A stretch of DNA of 64,000 nucleotides from NCBI GenBank assembly GCA_020639235.1, contig JACKHC010000001.1:1488001-1552000 (forward strand), in the 5' to 3' direction. The stretch's first letter is position 1. The number at the start of each line of letters is the position of its first letter. Below are positions 18,001 to 25,955 of the stretch, piece by piece. The position numbers and the translations under genes were made by a program. The notes under the pieces are model-generated. The model had not been told where the DNA came from, searched no databases, and saw only the letters and a list, made by a program, of their open reading frames with translations. This DNA is from Phycisphaeraceae bacterium (GTDB lineage: Bacteria; Planctomycetota; Phycisphaerae; Phycisphaerales; UBA1924).

Positions 18001-18612
18001 TTACTCGAGATTGAGGTCTTCGCGGACATCGTCGGTGATGTCGGCGTCTTCGGGGAAGGCGAGGACGGGGCGGGCCATGATCTGTCGGAGGGCGATCTCG
18101 ACATTCTGGGGTTCGAGGGCCTTGTCTTCGTCGGCGGAGGTGATGACATAGTCGTAGCCGAGGTCTTCGGCGACGGCCTGTGCTGATGAGCGGACGAGTT
18201 TGTACGCCTCGACAACCTGATTGGCTGTGTACTTCTCGAGGTCGGCGTTGATCTCGTTCTGCTTCTGGATGGCCTGGTTGCGGAGTTGATTGAACTGCTG
18301 AATGAGTGCGGGCGCTTGAGGGTCTTCCTCGGTCATGCCCTGGAGTTGCTGCTGGAGTTTCTGGAGTTGATCGGCGAGGGGTTGGAGTTCGGCGCGTCGT
18401 TCTTCGGCGTATCGCTCACGATCGGGCGCGAAGCGGTCGGACTCCATGAGGTCGTTCATGATGTCGGGTGTCGAGACGACGGCGATGGAGGCATCGGCGG
18501 CGCGGTGCTGGTTGGCGGCCCGGGCCGGGCTGATCATCCACGAGGCGGAGAGGGCCAGCGCGGCGGAGGCGATTGCGATGGAGGGGATGAGGACGGTTGT
18601 GGTGCGCGGCAT
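18001..18612 (-). CDS. Skp/OmpH-family periplasmic chaperone-like protein
   Basis: 203 residues from the ATG at 18612, preceded by AGGAGGCGCC. The signal peptide is VLIPSIAIASAALALSASWMISPARA. Then comes a long Gln/Glu-rich helical region (ELQPLADQLQKLQQQLQGM ... QQFNQLRNQAIQKQNEINADLEKYTANQV) with a C-terminal VAEDLGYDYVITSADEDKALEPQNVEIALRQ. This matches the Skp tentacle-plus-base arrangement. Known role: holding unfolded outer-membrane proteins in the periplasm. It follows the SppA-like gene by 80 bases, consistent with joint envelope quality control. Confidence 0.8.
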   Translation of the reverse strand: MPRTTTVLIPSIAIASAALALSASWMISPARAANQHRAADASIAVVSTPDIMNDLMESDRFAPDRERYAEERRAELQPLADQLQKLQQQLQGMTEEDPQAPALIQQFNQLRNQAIQKQNEINADLEKYTANQVVEAYKLVRSSAQAVAEDLGYDYVITSADEDKALEPQNVEIALRQIMARPVLAFPEDADITDDVREDLNLE

Positions 18613-18692
18613 GGGCGCCTCCTGGAGTGCTGAAGGGGTGATTCGCCGATCGATGCGGCGAGGATAAACGGTAGGAGTGTGATCGGCGAGAG

Positions 18693-19724
18693 TCACGGGC
18701 GGGTCAAGGCGGGCGTCCAGAGGTAATAGAAACCGGACGCGCCGGCGGACTCTGCGGCGGCGAGGTTGAGTTGGACGAGGTTGATCTCGGTGCTCTGCGG
18801 TGGGTTGAGGCGCGCGTTGAGTTCCGGCCCGAGCGCGTAGGCGGAGTTGGGTCGGCGGCCCTGGGCGTGGTACTTGACGAGTTGGGCGCGATCGAGATCT
18901 GCGAGGGATTTGGCGGCGTCGAACGCTTCGCGGACGCCTCCGAGTTTGTCGACGAGGTGGAGTTCGAGGGCTTGCGATCCGGTGAAGACGCGGCCGTCGG
19001 TGACGGTGTCCATATCGGCGGGGGCGATATCCGGTCGGCGTTCGGCGACGAGGGCGCGGAACTTGGCGTAGAAATCGTCGACGAGTGATTGCAGGATGGC
19101 GTAGTGCTCTTCGACGGGCGGCTCGAAGGGGCTTGCGATGTCTTTGTTGGGTCGGGAGACGACGGCGCGCGACTCGATGCCGAAGCGGCGCATGCCCTCG
19201 GAGAAGTTGAATGTCTGGAAGATGACGCCGATGGAGCCGGTGACGGAGGAGGGTTGGGCGACGAGTTGATCGCCGGCGAGGGCGATGTAGTAGCCGCCGG
19301 ACGCGGTGACTTCCGCCATCGAGATTACGACGGGTTTCTTTGTGCGCTTTCTGAAGGCGCGGATCTCGTTGTACATGGTTTCGGATGCGGCGACGGTGCC
19401 GCCGGGCGAGTTAACTCGGATGATGATCGCGCGGACGGAGGCGTCTTCGGCGGCCTTGTTGAGGCGTGCGACGAGATCGTCGACGGGATTGCCTCCCGAC
19501 GGGATGAGGCCGCCGGTGGCGATGGAGGCGATCATGCCCGAGACATCGATCATGGCGACTTTGGGTGCGGTGTCGGGCGCGCCGGAGTCTTTGAATACGG
19601 CGGTTTCGGTGAGTCGGCCGTCACCCGGCGCGAGATCGATGAGGATTCGATCGGGCGCGCAGGCGTTCAAGATGAGGATTGTGAAGAAGATCGACGCGGT
19701 CAGGAGCAAGCGCGGTGTGTTCAT
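18693..19724 (-). CDS. sppA: SppA-type S49 signal peptide peptidase, lipoprotein
   Basis: 343 residues from the ATG at 19724. The hydrophobic start ends in a lipobox (LILNAC, Cys22), so it is probably a lipoprotein. The S49 core shows IIIRVNSPGGTVAASETMYNEIRAFRK, nucleophile Ser142 in VTASGGYYIA, TGSIGVIFQ and general base Lys194 in SRPNKDIASP. Single-domain length, like short SppA. Degrades cleaved signal peptides in known cases. The longer frame upstream is antisense to rsmH and was rejected. Confidence 0.9.
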   Translation of the reverse strand: MNTPRLLLTASIFFTILILNACAPDRILIDLAPGDGRLTETAVFKDSGAPDTAPKVAMIDVSGMIASIATGGLIPSGGNPVDDLVARLNKAAEDASVRAIIIRVNSPGGTVAASETMYNEIRAFRKRTKKPVVISMAEVTASGGYYIALAGDQLVAQPSSVTGSIGVIFQTFNFSEGMRRFGIESRAVVSRPNKDIASPFEPPVEEHYAILQSLVDDFYAKFRALVAERRPDIAPADMDTVTDGRVFTGSQALELHLVDKLGGVREAFDAAKSLADLDRAQLVKYHAQGRRPNSAYALGPELNARLNPPQSTEINLVQLNLAAAESAGASGFYYLWTPALTRP

Positions 19725-19757
19725 GGCGAGAGTGTAGAGGGGGGCGCCGTGCGCATG

Positions 19758-19791
19758 AAAAAAGCCGCCCGTGGAGACATCCGTGGGCGGC
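19758..19791 (-). terminator. rho-independent terminator of the 48-residue ORF
   Basis: Read on the minus strand, GCCGCCC (19791-19785) pairs with GGGCGGC (19770-19764) and is followed by TTTTTT (19763-19758). A strong, canonical terminator between the small ORF and the SppA-like gene. Confidence 0.88.
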
Positions 19792-19816
19792 TTGATTTCA
19801 GGAGGATTGTTGTCGC

Positions 19817-19963
19817 TTACGCCTTGGGCTTCATTCCGGGCTTCTGGGGCGTCTGCTGGGGCTTGCCGGGTTGCGGCTGCGCCGGCTTGGCGGCGGGCTG
19901 TGCGGGTTTGGCGGCGGGTTTGGGTTGCTCTTGCTTGCCTGCTCCGACTTTCTGGGAGGACAT
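19817..19963 (-). CDS. 48-residue Pro/Lys/Ala/Gln-rich small protein
   Basis: MSSQKVGAGKQEQP opens a chain of PKPAAKPAQP-like repeats ending in KPGMKPKA. The composition is basic and extended, resembling histone-H1-like or ribosome-associated tails; no fold or family is recognised. Support for a real gene: it is followed by its own strong terminator and its frame is not needed by any other gene. Against: no ribosome-binding site is visible and a hairpin with a U-run ends 4 bases before the ATG. Confidence 0.5.
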   Translation of the reverse strand: MSSQKVGAGKQEQPKPAAKPAQPAAKPAQPQPGKPQQTPQKPGMKPKA

Positions 19964-19967
19964 GACG

Positions 19968-19986
19968 AAAACCCCGATGCTCGGGG
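19968..19986 (-). terminator. hairpin with U-run just before the 48-residue ORF (possible attenuator)
   Basis: On the minus strand CCCCGA (19986-19981), loop GCA, TCGGGG (19977-19972), then TTTT (19971-19968), immediately followed by CGTC and the ATG of the small ORF. It looks like an intrinsic terminator in the leader. No minus-strand gene lies upstream to be terminated. Confidence 0.5.
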
Positions 19987-20161
19987 CCTCCGAGTGACGG
20001 TATCGATAACCAGACCGGCCACACGGCCGGAAGCCGCCCTCTACGAGGTGCGGCACGCGGTGCGCGAACCCGTCGGGGAGAAGCGTATCCGTGTGCTGTC
20101 GCCCGGCAAGCGGGGCGAGCGTTCGGTGCGGGACAAGTGAGAATGGCGGTACGCTTGTCGC

Positions 20162-21112
20162 GTGAGCGAGCCGAACCAAAGCCGACCCGATGTGCATATC
20201 CCGGTGCTGGCGGATGAGGTTGTGCGATTGCTTGAGCCGCGAGCGGGGGAGACATACGCGGACTGCACGGCGGGTCGGGGCGGGCACGCGGCGCGGATGT
20301 CGCTGGCGATTGGGGCGGGCGGGACGGTCGTGCTGAACGATCTGGATGGGGGTTGCCTGGATGCGGCGCGGCTGGCGGTGGAGGCGGGCGGGAGCGGGGC
20401 GCGGATGGTCGGCTTTCGCGGGAACTTTGCGGACCTGCCGAGGCGGATGGCGGAGGGGGGGCTCGCGGCGGACATGGTGCTTGCGGACCTGGGATTCTCA
20501 TCGACGCAGATGGACGATGCGGCGCGGGGGTTCAGTTTTATGCGTGAGGGGCCCTTGGATATGCGGCTTGATGCGTCGCGGGGGGAGACGGCTGCGGACC
20601 TGGTGAATGCGCTTCCGGAGGCGGAGTTGGCGGGGATTATTCGGGATTACGGTGAGGAGCGGCTGGCTCGGGCGGTGGCGCGAAAACTTGTCGCCGAACG
20701 GGATCGCTCGCCGATAGAGACCACATCCCGGTTGGCGGAGATCATCCGGTCGGTTGTCGGCGTGGCGGGATCCGGGAGGATCGATCCTGCGACGCGAACT
20801 TTTCAGGCGCTGCGGATCGCGGTCAATGACGAACTGGGAAACCTCGAGTCGTTGCTTGAGTCGGTTGAACGCGGGGCGATGCTCCGTCGTGGCGGTTCGG
20901 TCGCGGGCGGTTGGTTGGCGGGCGGGGCGCGTATCGGGATCATCTCGTTCCATTCGCTTGAGGATCGGATCGTGAAGCGAGCGTTTGCCCGGATGTGCGA
21001 GAGTGGTTTGGCGCGGGCGCTGACGCGCAAGCCCGTCGAGGCAACGGAGGACGAGGTGGGGATGAACCGGAGATCGCGCTCGGCGCGGCTGCGCGTGATC
21101 GAGTTGACGTGA
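20162..21112 (+). CDS. rsmH: 16S rRNA (cytosine1402-N4)-methyltransferase RsmH (MraW)
   Basis: 316 residues from GTG 20162. HIPVLADEVVRLLEPRAGETYADCTAGRGGHA, LADLGFSSTQMDDAARGFSFMREGPLDMRLD, RTFQALRIAVNDELGNLESLLE and IISFHSLEDRIVKRAF are the RsmH signatures. It methylates C1402 of 16S rRNA. In most bacteria it opens the division/cell wall cluster after mraZ; no mraZ is found here. It heads a plus-strand run through a LysM protein, an FtsL-like protein and ftsI. Confidence 0.97.
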   Translation: MSEPNQSRPDVHIPVLADEVVRLLEPRAGETYADCTAGRGGHAARMSLAIGAGGTVVLNDLDGGCLDAARLAVEAGGSGARMVGFRGNFADLPRRMAEGGLAADMVLADLGFSSTQMDDAARGFSFMREGPLDMRLDASRGETAADLVNALPEAELAGIIRDYGEERLARAVARKLVAERDRSPIETTSRLAEIIRSVVGVAGSGRIDPATRTFQALRIAVNDELGNLESLLESVERGAMLRRGGSVAGGWLAGGARIGIISFHSLEDRIVKRAFARMCESGLARALTRKPVEATEDEVGMNRRSRSARLRVIELT

Positions 21113-21250
21113 TTTTTTTGTGCGCATCGCCCCGCAAGGCGGTGCGTCGTGATACAACTCTGACTCGGCGAAAGGAATCGCCAAACAACCTGGATGCTGA
21201 GGGTGCCTGACGCCTTCGGCGAGACGCCTGCGTGCAAGGATGCAACGCCC

Positions 21251-22129
21251 ATGACCCGCGAACACAAACTGGCTTTGATTGTCGGATTCGCCCTCGTTCT
21301 GGCGGTGGCGATTCTGATTTCCGATCACTTCTCCGGCGCGAGCCGGGCGGAGGGCGGCGGTGTGATCGCGGACAACGGTTCGTCGCGTTTGCTGGGGCCG
21401 GGCGGGCGTGATATCGCGTTCGATCTTCCCGGTGCGCAGGAGGTGGCGGAGCGGCCGGCGGACAGCACGCCCGCGGTGACCGACACGACGGGCGGCGAGC
21501 GGTTGGCGTCGAACGATAGCGGGCGTTCGGTGCTTGAGTCGCTGGCGGACTCGGTGAACACGGCGATTCATGATCTGGCCAACGGGCACACACCGCCGTC
21601 GGCGATACAGACCGAGCCGAGGAACGAGATTCGGATGGGCGCTCCGGTGAACCCGCCCGCGGACGAGGTCGCTCGGGATGTGCGTGGCGATATCGAACCG
21701 CTCGATCTGACGCGGCACAATGTGCAGCCCAACGAGACTTTGTGGGGCATCGCGGCGAAGTACTACGGCGACGGGAATCTGTACAAGAAGCTGGCGGAGT
21801 TCAACAAGGGGCGGGTGGGCGACGGCGGGGTGGTGCATCCGGGCGTGACGATTCTCGTGCCGACGAAAGGCGCGCTCCTTGGCGAAGCGGCCTCGGGTGC
21901 GCCGGCGGGGGCGACACCGGCCACGCCCGTCAAGCCGGCGACGAAGCCCAAGTCGGGCGGTGGGTGGAGCTACACCGTCAAGAAGGGCGACACGCTGGGG
22001 CTGATCTCGCAGCGCGAGCTGGGCACGGTGAAGCGGATGCAGGACATCCTCGATCTGAACAAGGATCAGATCGACAACGCGGACGAGATCACGGTGGGCA
22101 TGGTGCTGAAGATGCCGGCGCGCGGGTGA
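21251..22129 (+). CDS. membrane-anchored protein with two LysM domains
   Basis: 292 residues from ATG 21251 (MTREHKLALIVGF). One N-terminal membrane helix (LALIVGFALVLAVAILI) leads into a low-complexity linker. LysM 1 starts at NVQPNETLWGIAAKYYGDGNLYKKLAEFNKG. LysM 2 (YTVKKGDTLGLISQRELGTVKRMQDILDLNKDQI) is near the C-terminus. Predicted type II anchoring with LysM domains outside the membrane, likely binding peptidoglycan. Sitting between rsmH and the division genes suggests a division or wall role (inferred). Its stop overlaps the FtsL-like start by GTGA. Confidence 0.85.
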   Translation: MTREHKLALIVGFALVLAVAILISDHFSGASRAEGGGVIADNGSSRLLGPGGRDIAFDLPGAQEVAERPADSTPAVTDTTGGERLASNDSGRSVLESLADSVNTAIHDLANGHTPPSAIQTEPRNEIRMGAPVNPPADEVARDVRGDIEPLDLTRHNVQPNETLWGIAAKYYGDGNLYKKLAEFNKGRVGDGGVVHPGVTILVPTKGALLGEAASGAPAGATPATPVKPATKPKSGGGWSYTVKKGDTLGLISQRELGTVKRMQDILDLNKDQIDNADEITVGMVLKMPARG

Positions 22130-22482
22130 GGTTGCTGATCGCGGAGACCGATGTGGTCTGGAAGTTTGCATTGCTCATCCTGATCGGTGCGGGTGCGGGC
22201 GCTTCGTTGCTCGTGGTGCGCCAGCAGCGGCTGCAGGCGGTGCACGAGATGACCGAGGCGGCGGAGCGGATGATCGAGATGGAGCGGACGCTGTGGCGTC
22301 TCCGGGCCGAGATCGCTTCGCGCGTCACGCCCCAGGACCTCGAGGAGGGGTACGCCTCGAGGCAGGCGATGGAGCCGATTCCGCTGGAATGGTGTCTGCC
22401 CGACGGGACTCCCGTGACTGCGGCGGACGCGATGCATGGGCCGCTGGGGATGGGAGGGGGCGGGCGTGGCGCTGGCGATTGA
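22126..22482 (+). CDS. short bitopic coiled-coil protein, FtsL-like
   Basis: 118 residues from GTG 22126, a GTGA overlap with the LysM gene. One membrane helix (about residues 11-31) is followed by a heptad-rich segment (about 33-66: QQRLQAVHEMTEAAERMIEMERTLWRLRAEIA) and a short tail. Size, topology and position directly before ftsI match FtsL, whose sequence is poorly conserved. In known systems FtsL forms a periplasmic coiled coil with FtsB and activates FtsWI. It also ends in 17 bases shared with ftsI. Identity rests on topology and context, not on a sequence signature. Confidence 0.65.
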   Translation: MRLLIAETDVVWKFALLILIGAGAGASLLVVRQQRLQAVHEMTEAAERMIEMERTLWRLRAEIASRVTPQDLEEGYASRQAMEPIPLEWCLPDGTPVTAADAMHGPLGMGGGGRGAGD

Positions 22483-24388
22483 CGAGGTTCGTGACGCACG
22501 GCGGAAGCGCGCGGATGTTGTGTTCCGCGTTGTGGTGCTGGCGACGATTCTGCTGATGGGGGCGATCTTCGTGCGCGTCGTGCAGTTGCAGCTGGCGCCG
22601 GGCGATCGGTTGGCGGGGTTTGTGCAGGACCGCGCGAGCCGGCGCGTGTACGAGGGGGCGCGCGGGGATTTGCTCGATCGTCGCGGTCGGGTGCTGGCCT
22701 CGACGCGGGGCGGGTTCCGGTTGTTTGTGGACCCGTCGGAGTTGGAGGAGCCGTTCGGTCCGACGCTCGAGAAGCTCGCGATTGTCGCGGAGATGGACTT
22801 TCAGGAGGTTGCGGACCGCGTGATGGCCAAGGTGGCGCAGAGCCGCCAGCGCGTGGAAGCGGGCCTGAAGCCGATTCGCTACCTGAGTGTCGGCGATGTG
22901 CTGAGTGACTCCCGCGTTGAAGAAGCGCGGCAACTGGGCATCAAGGGCGTGCATCTGGAACGCCGGAGCGTGCGCGAGCAGGCGGACGGCGTGGCGGTCG
23001 CGAGTCTGCTGGGCAAGGTCGGCATCGATCACAACGGTTTGCTCGGCGCGGAGCGCGCCTACGACGCGATGCTGGAAGCGGATGACGGGCACATGGATTT
23101 CGTGCGTGATGCGCGCGGCCGGCCCATGTGGGTGGAGGCGGGTGCGTATGCGGCGCCGGAGCGCGGCGATGATGTGCGGCTCAGTATTGACCTGGTGATT
23201 CAGCAGATCGCGTACGAGGAACTGGAGCGAGGGATCGCGGAGTGCGATGCTGCGGGCGGGCGGGCGATCGTGATGGACCCGGTGTCGGGTGAGATTCTGG
23301 CGATGGTGGACCGGGTGCGCGATGTGCCGGGATTGGTGGAGTTGACGAAGGAGACGGCGCCGCCGCCGAACATGCCGTCGGAGCACGGGTATCGGTTCCG
23401 GACGATCCGGATGCCGAAGGTGGAGGGCGTTGATGCTTCGATGATGCGGAACCGTTGCGTGGAGGACGGGTACGAGCCGGGGTCGACCTTCAAGGCGTTC
23501 CTGTGGGCGGCGGTGACGGAGAAGGGGCTGGCGAAGCCGGACGAGAAGGTCGATGGGCACAAGGGGATCTGGCACACCGAATACGGGCGGCTCGTGAAGG
23601 ATGTGACGCCCAAGGACGAGATGACCTGGACGGAAGTGCTGGTGTATTCGTCGAACATCGGGATGTCGCAGGTGACGCGGCGGATGACCGATGCGCAGCT
23701 GATCGAGACGGTGCACAAGTTCGGTTTCGGCGAGCGTGTGGGCTTGCCGCTGCCGGGTGAGAGCGCTGGGATGGTGACGAGCGCGAAGAACTTCACGAAG
23801 TACACGCAGACGAGTTGGTCGTTCGGGTACGAGATCCTGGTGACGCCGGTGCAGATGGTGCGTGCGTTCAGCGCGTTTGCGCGGGATGGAGCGCTGGCGG
23901 GGACGATGGTGACGCCGACATTGCGGGCGCGGAGCGACAACGATGGGGAGTTCGCGCTGCGGTACCGGGTGATTCAGGACTGGGTGGCGTACCTGACGCG
24001 GGACGCGATGAGCCGCGTGGCGCAGGCGATGCTGGACCGGTATGTGAACCGCGGTCGGGAGAAGGATGACCCGTATCCGTTTGCGATCTTCGGGAAGTCG
24101 GGGACGGCGGAGATTCCTCGGACGGACGGCAAGGGGTACTTCGACGGGCAGTACAACTCGAGCTTTATTGCGGGTGCGCCGCTGGAGCGGCCTCGGGTTG
24201 TGGTGTTGGTGGTGATCGATGATCCGGGGCCGGAGCGCGTGCGCAAGCGGACGCATTACGGCTCGGCGACGGCAGGGCCTGTTGTGGCGCGGATCATTGA
24301 GCGGACGCTGGGGTATATGGGGGTCACCCCGACACCCATGCCCGAAGCCCTCGTGAACGGGAACCACGGGGAGCGGCTGGGCGAATAG
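22466..24388 (+). CDS. ftsI: penicillin-binding protein 2/3 (FtsI-type peptidoglycan transpeptidase)
   Basis: 640 residues from GTG 22466, with GGGAGGGGG upstream. Membrane helix VVVLATILLMGAIFVRVVQLQL, then a PBP dimerisation domain (GARGDLLDRRGRVLAST). The transpeptidase domain has SxxK Ser340-Lys343 in EPGSTFKAF, SxN at 395-397 (SSN) and KSGT at 544-547. Cross-links peptidoglycan. The FtsI assignment rather than PBP2/SpoVD comes from the rsmH-FtsL-like context. The last codons and stop belong to a 45-base segment repeated 708 bases downstream. Confidence 0.93.
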   Translation: MALAIDEVRDARRKRADVVFRVVVLATILLMGAIFVRVVQLQLAPGDRLAGFVQDRASRRVYEGARGDLLDRRGRVLASTRGGFRLFVDPSELEEPFGPTLEKLAIVAEMDFQEVADRVMAKVAQSRQRVEAGLKPIRYLSVGDVLSDSRVEEARQLGIKGVHLERRSVREQADGVAVASLLGKVGIDHNGLLGAERAYDAMLEADDGHMDFVRDARGRPMWVEAGAYAAPERGDDVRLSIDLVIQQIAYEELERGIAECDAAGGRAIVMDPVSGEILAMVDRVRDVPGLVELTKETAPPPNMPSEHGYRFRTIRMPKVEGVDASMMRNRCVEDGYEPGSTFKAFLWAAVTEKGLAKPDEKVDGHKGIWHTEYGRLVKDVTPKDEMTWTEVLVYSSNIGMSQVTRRMTDAQLIETVHKFGFGERVGLPLPGESAGMVTSAKNFTKYTQTSWSFGYEILVTPVQMVRAFSAFARDGALAGTMVTPTLRARSDNDGEFALRYRVIQDWVAYLTRDAMSRVAQAMLDRYVNRGREKDDPYPFAIFGKSGTAEIPRTDGKGYFDGQYNSSFIAGAPLERPRVVVLVVIDDPGPERVRKRTHYGSATAGPVVARIIERTLGYMGVTPTPMPEALVNGNHGERLGE

Positions 24389-24403
24389 TGGGGCGTGGGA
24401 CTG
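24359..24403 (+). repeat. direct repeat, copy A (end of ftsI and start of next gene)
   Basis: 45 bases, about 89% identical to 25067-25111: GGGAACCACGGGGAGCGG..., stop codon, then GCGTGGGACTG with the GTG start of the following gene. Its position at two gene junctions marks the boundaries of a tandem duplication. Confidence 0.85.
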
Positions 24404-25096
24404 CTTGGCGCGATGATGGATCGGGTGCGGACGCCGGCGGCGAGTTGCTGCCTCGGGGCGGTGTTGGTCCTTGATTTTGCGACGCTGCCGGATTCATCGA
24501 CGGTGGGGGAGTTCAAGAACTCGTTGTTCGAGTCCGGGCATCGGCGCTGCTGCGGGATATGGCCCGGTGATTACTTTGTGACCCGGACGGATGACGGATT
24601 TGAACTGTCGCAAGAGTGGAGCGGGTCGTATGACATGATCTACACGCGGTACAGCCGCTATGAGGCGGGATTCTGGTCGCCGACTCGAGAGCGCAACAAT
24701 GTCGGGATGAAGATTTACGCGGCTTCAACGCCGTACAGCGCGGAGGAGTCGGAAGCGATCCGGATTCTGCTGGCGGATCGCGTGGCGGCTGATTGGGATC
24801 GTGAGATCGGTGCTCGGATTCGTGATTCGGAGTGGAGTCGGTCGAGAATGCTGCCGCTCGGGTACCTGCACAACGCGGCGGCGTTGCTCGTGCTGGGGGG
24901 GTTCGCGTGTTCGCTTCTCTGGGTCGGCGATTTGTGGCGGAGCGAGACTCGGCGCGATCGGCGGCGGCGTGGGCTGTGCGCCGGTTGCGGCTATCCGATG
25001 GGGGGCTTGCCTGAGCCGGTATGTCCGGAGTGCGGGGAGCGCGTGGGGGCAGGTGACAGCGGATCGGGGAACCACGCGGAGCGGCCGGTCGAATAG
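24395..25096 (+). CDS. membrane protein with C-terminal CPECG zinc ribbon, paralogue 1
   Basis: 233 residues from GTG 24395, six bases after ftsI. There is an N-terminal hydrophobic segment (CCLGAVLVLDFATL), an extracytoplasmic central region, then a membrane helix (LHNAAALLVLGGFACSLLWVGDLW). A cytoplasmic four-Cys ribbon closes it: CAGCGYPMGGLPEPVCPECGERVG. This ribbon recurs in many planctomycete proteins of unknown function. It is a tandem paralogue of the next gene: both share GYLxN, the membrane helix and the ribbon. Its C-terminal NHAERPVE copies the NHGERLGE end of FtsI. Confidence 0.8.
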   Translation: MGLLGAMMDRVRTPAASCCLGAVLVLDFATLPDSSTVGEFKNSLFESGHRRCCGIWPGDYFVTRTDDGFELSQEWSGSYDMIYTRYSRYEAGFWSPTRERNNVGMKIYAASTPYSAEESEAIRILLADRVAADWDREIGARIRDSEWSRSRMLPLGYLHNAAALLVLGGFACSLLWVGDLWRSETRRDRRRRGLCAGCGYPMGGLPEPVCPECGERVGAGDSGSGNHAERPVE

Positions 25097-25111
25097 TGAG
25101 GCGTGGGACTG
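25067..25111 (+). repeat. direct repeat, copy B (end of paralogue 1 and start of paralogue 2)
   Basis: Matches 24359-24403 with about five mismatches across 45 bases, including the upstream gene's final codons and stop and the next gene's GTG start. The offset between copies is 708 bases, close to one gene length. Confidence 0.85.
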
Positions 25112-25807
25112 AGTCGCGCAATCCAGAAGCCGGGGGTGACATTTGGGTTGCTTTGCGTCTTGCTGGTCGGTGGCGTGGCATTTATGGGTTCTTGGTCGAG
25201 ACACGGGCCGTTGGTCGTCGAGACGGATATCGGATTTCGTTGCGGCACGAGCGGAGTGCGCGTTTCCGAGTTTGGAGTCTTCGGGGCGTGGGATGATCCG
25301 TCCATTCGTCTTCTGATCGGTAGGGAGCGGTACAACCCCGAAGAACTGCCGGGCATTAGTGCCATGATCTCTGTCGGCGAGGATGGTGAGTGGTCCGGCT
25401 TGTTCTCGCCGACAGGTTTGACGCAAGAGATCGATGCACGCGTCATTCCCGTTGGAAGTGAGACATCGATTGCGTCCTGGACAGCGCAAGATGACGCACG
25501 CTCCGTTTCTTTGCTTGTGACTTGGCTCGAAGCGCAAGGCGAGTACAGAGCGGCGGAGATGCTTGCGTCGGGCACGACCACGAAGCGGCGTGCGCTCGCT
25601 ATTGGGTATCTCTACAACGTCCTCTGGCTCTCGCTCGTCGGGCTGACCTTGTATTCCTTCGGATGGGTGCGCGAGGTCGGGCGGGGCACCTTGGCCGAGC
25701 AGCGGTTGGCGCGGGGCCAATGTCCGGCGTGCGCGTATCCGATGGATGGATTGCCTTCGCCGGTATGTCCGGAGTGCGGGGAGCGCGTGGGGGAGCGTTT
25801 CGCCTGA
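25103..25807 (+). CDS. membrane protein with C-terminal CPECG zinc ribbon, paralogue 2
   Basis: 234 residues from GTG 25103. N-terminal hydrophobic segment (VTFGLLCVLLVGGVAFMGSW), divergent central region, membrane helix (YLYNVLWLSLVGLTLYSFGWV), then CPACAYPMDGLPSPVCPECGERVGERF. It equals paralogue 1 in length, start context and C-terminal half; the central halves have diverged strongly. Function unknown. Confidence 0.8.
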   Translation: MGLSRAIQKPGVTFGLLCVLLVGGVAFMGSWSRHGPLVVETDIGFRCGTSGVRVSEFGVFGAWDDPSIRLLIGRERYNPEELPGISAMISVGEDGEWSGLFSPTGLTQEIDARVIPVGSETSIASWTAQDDARSVSLLVTWLEAQGEYRAAEMLASGTTTKRRALAIGYLYNVLWLSLVGLTLYSFGWVREVGRGTLAEQRLARGQCPACAYPMDGLPSPVCPECGERVGERFA

Positions 25808-25955
25808 TCGCGGCGGATATCGCGCGAGATTGCGGTGCAAATGGGCCGAATGGCCTGAATTCAGTGTGTTTGGTGGCTGAGTCCTCGACGGGGCCTGTTG
25901 GTGGTCTAGATTGCGCATCGGCCCATTGACGGGGCCGTTTGCAATCAGGAGTGCC

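Noticed and set aside
21118..21148. Hairpin after rsmH (CGCATCGCC...GGCGGTGCG)
   Set aside because: The T-run comes before the stem on the plus strand, and on the minus strand the stem is followed by A, not T. It does not fit a terminator on either strand.
22325..24367. 680-codon minus-strand frame over ftsI
   Set aside because: Antisense to ftsI with all catalytic motifs on the plus strand; composition is Arg/His/Pro-rich.
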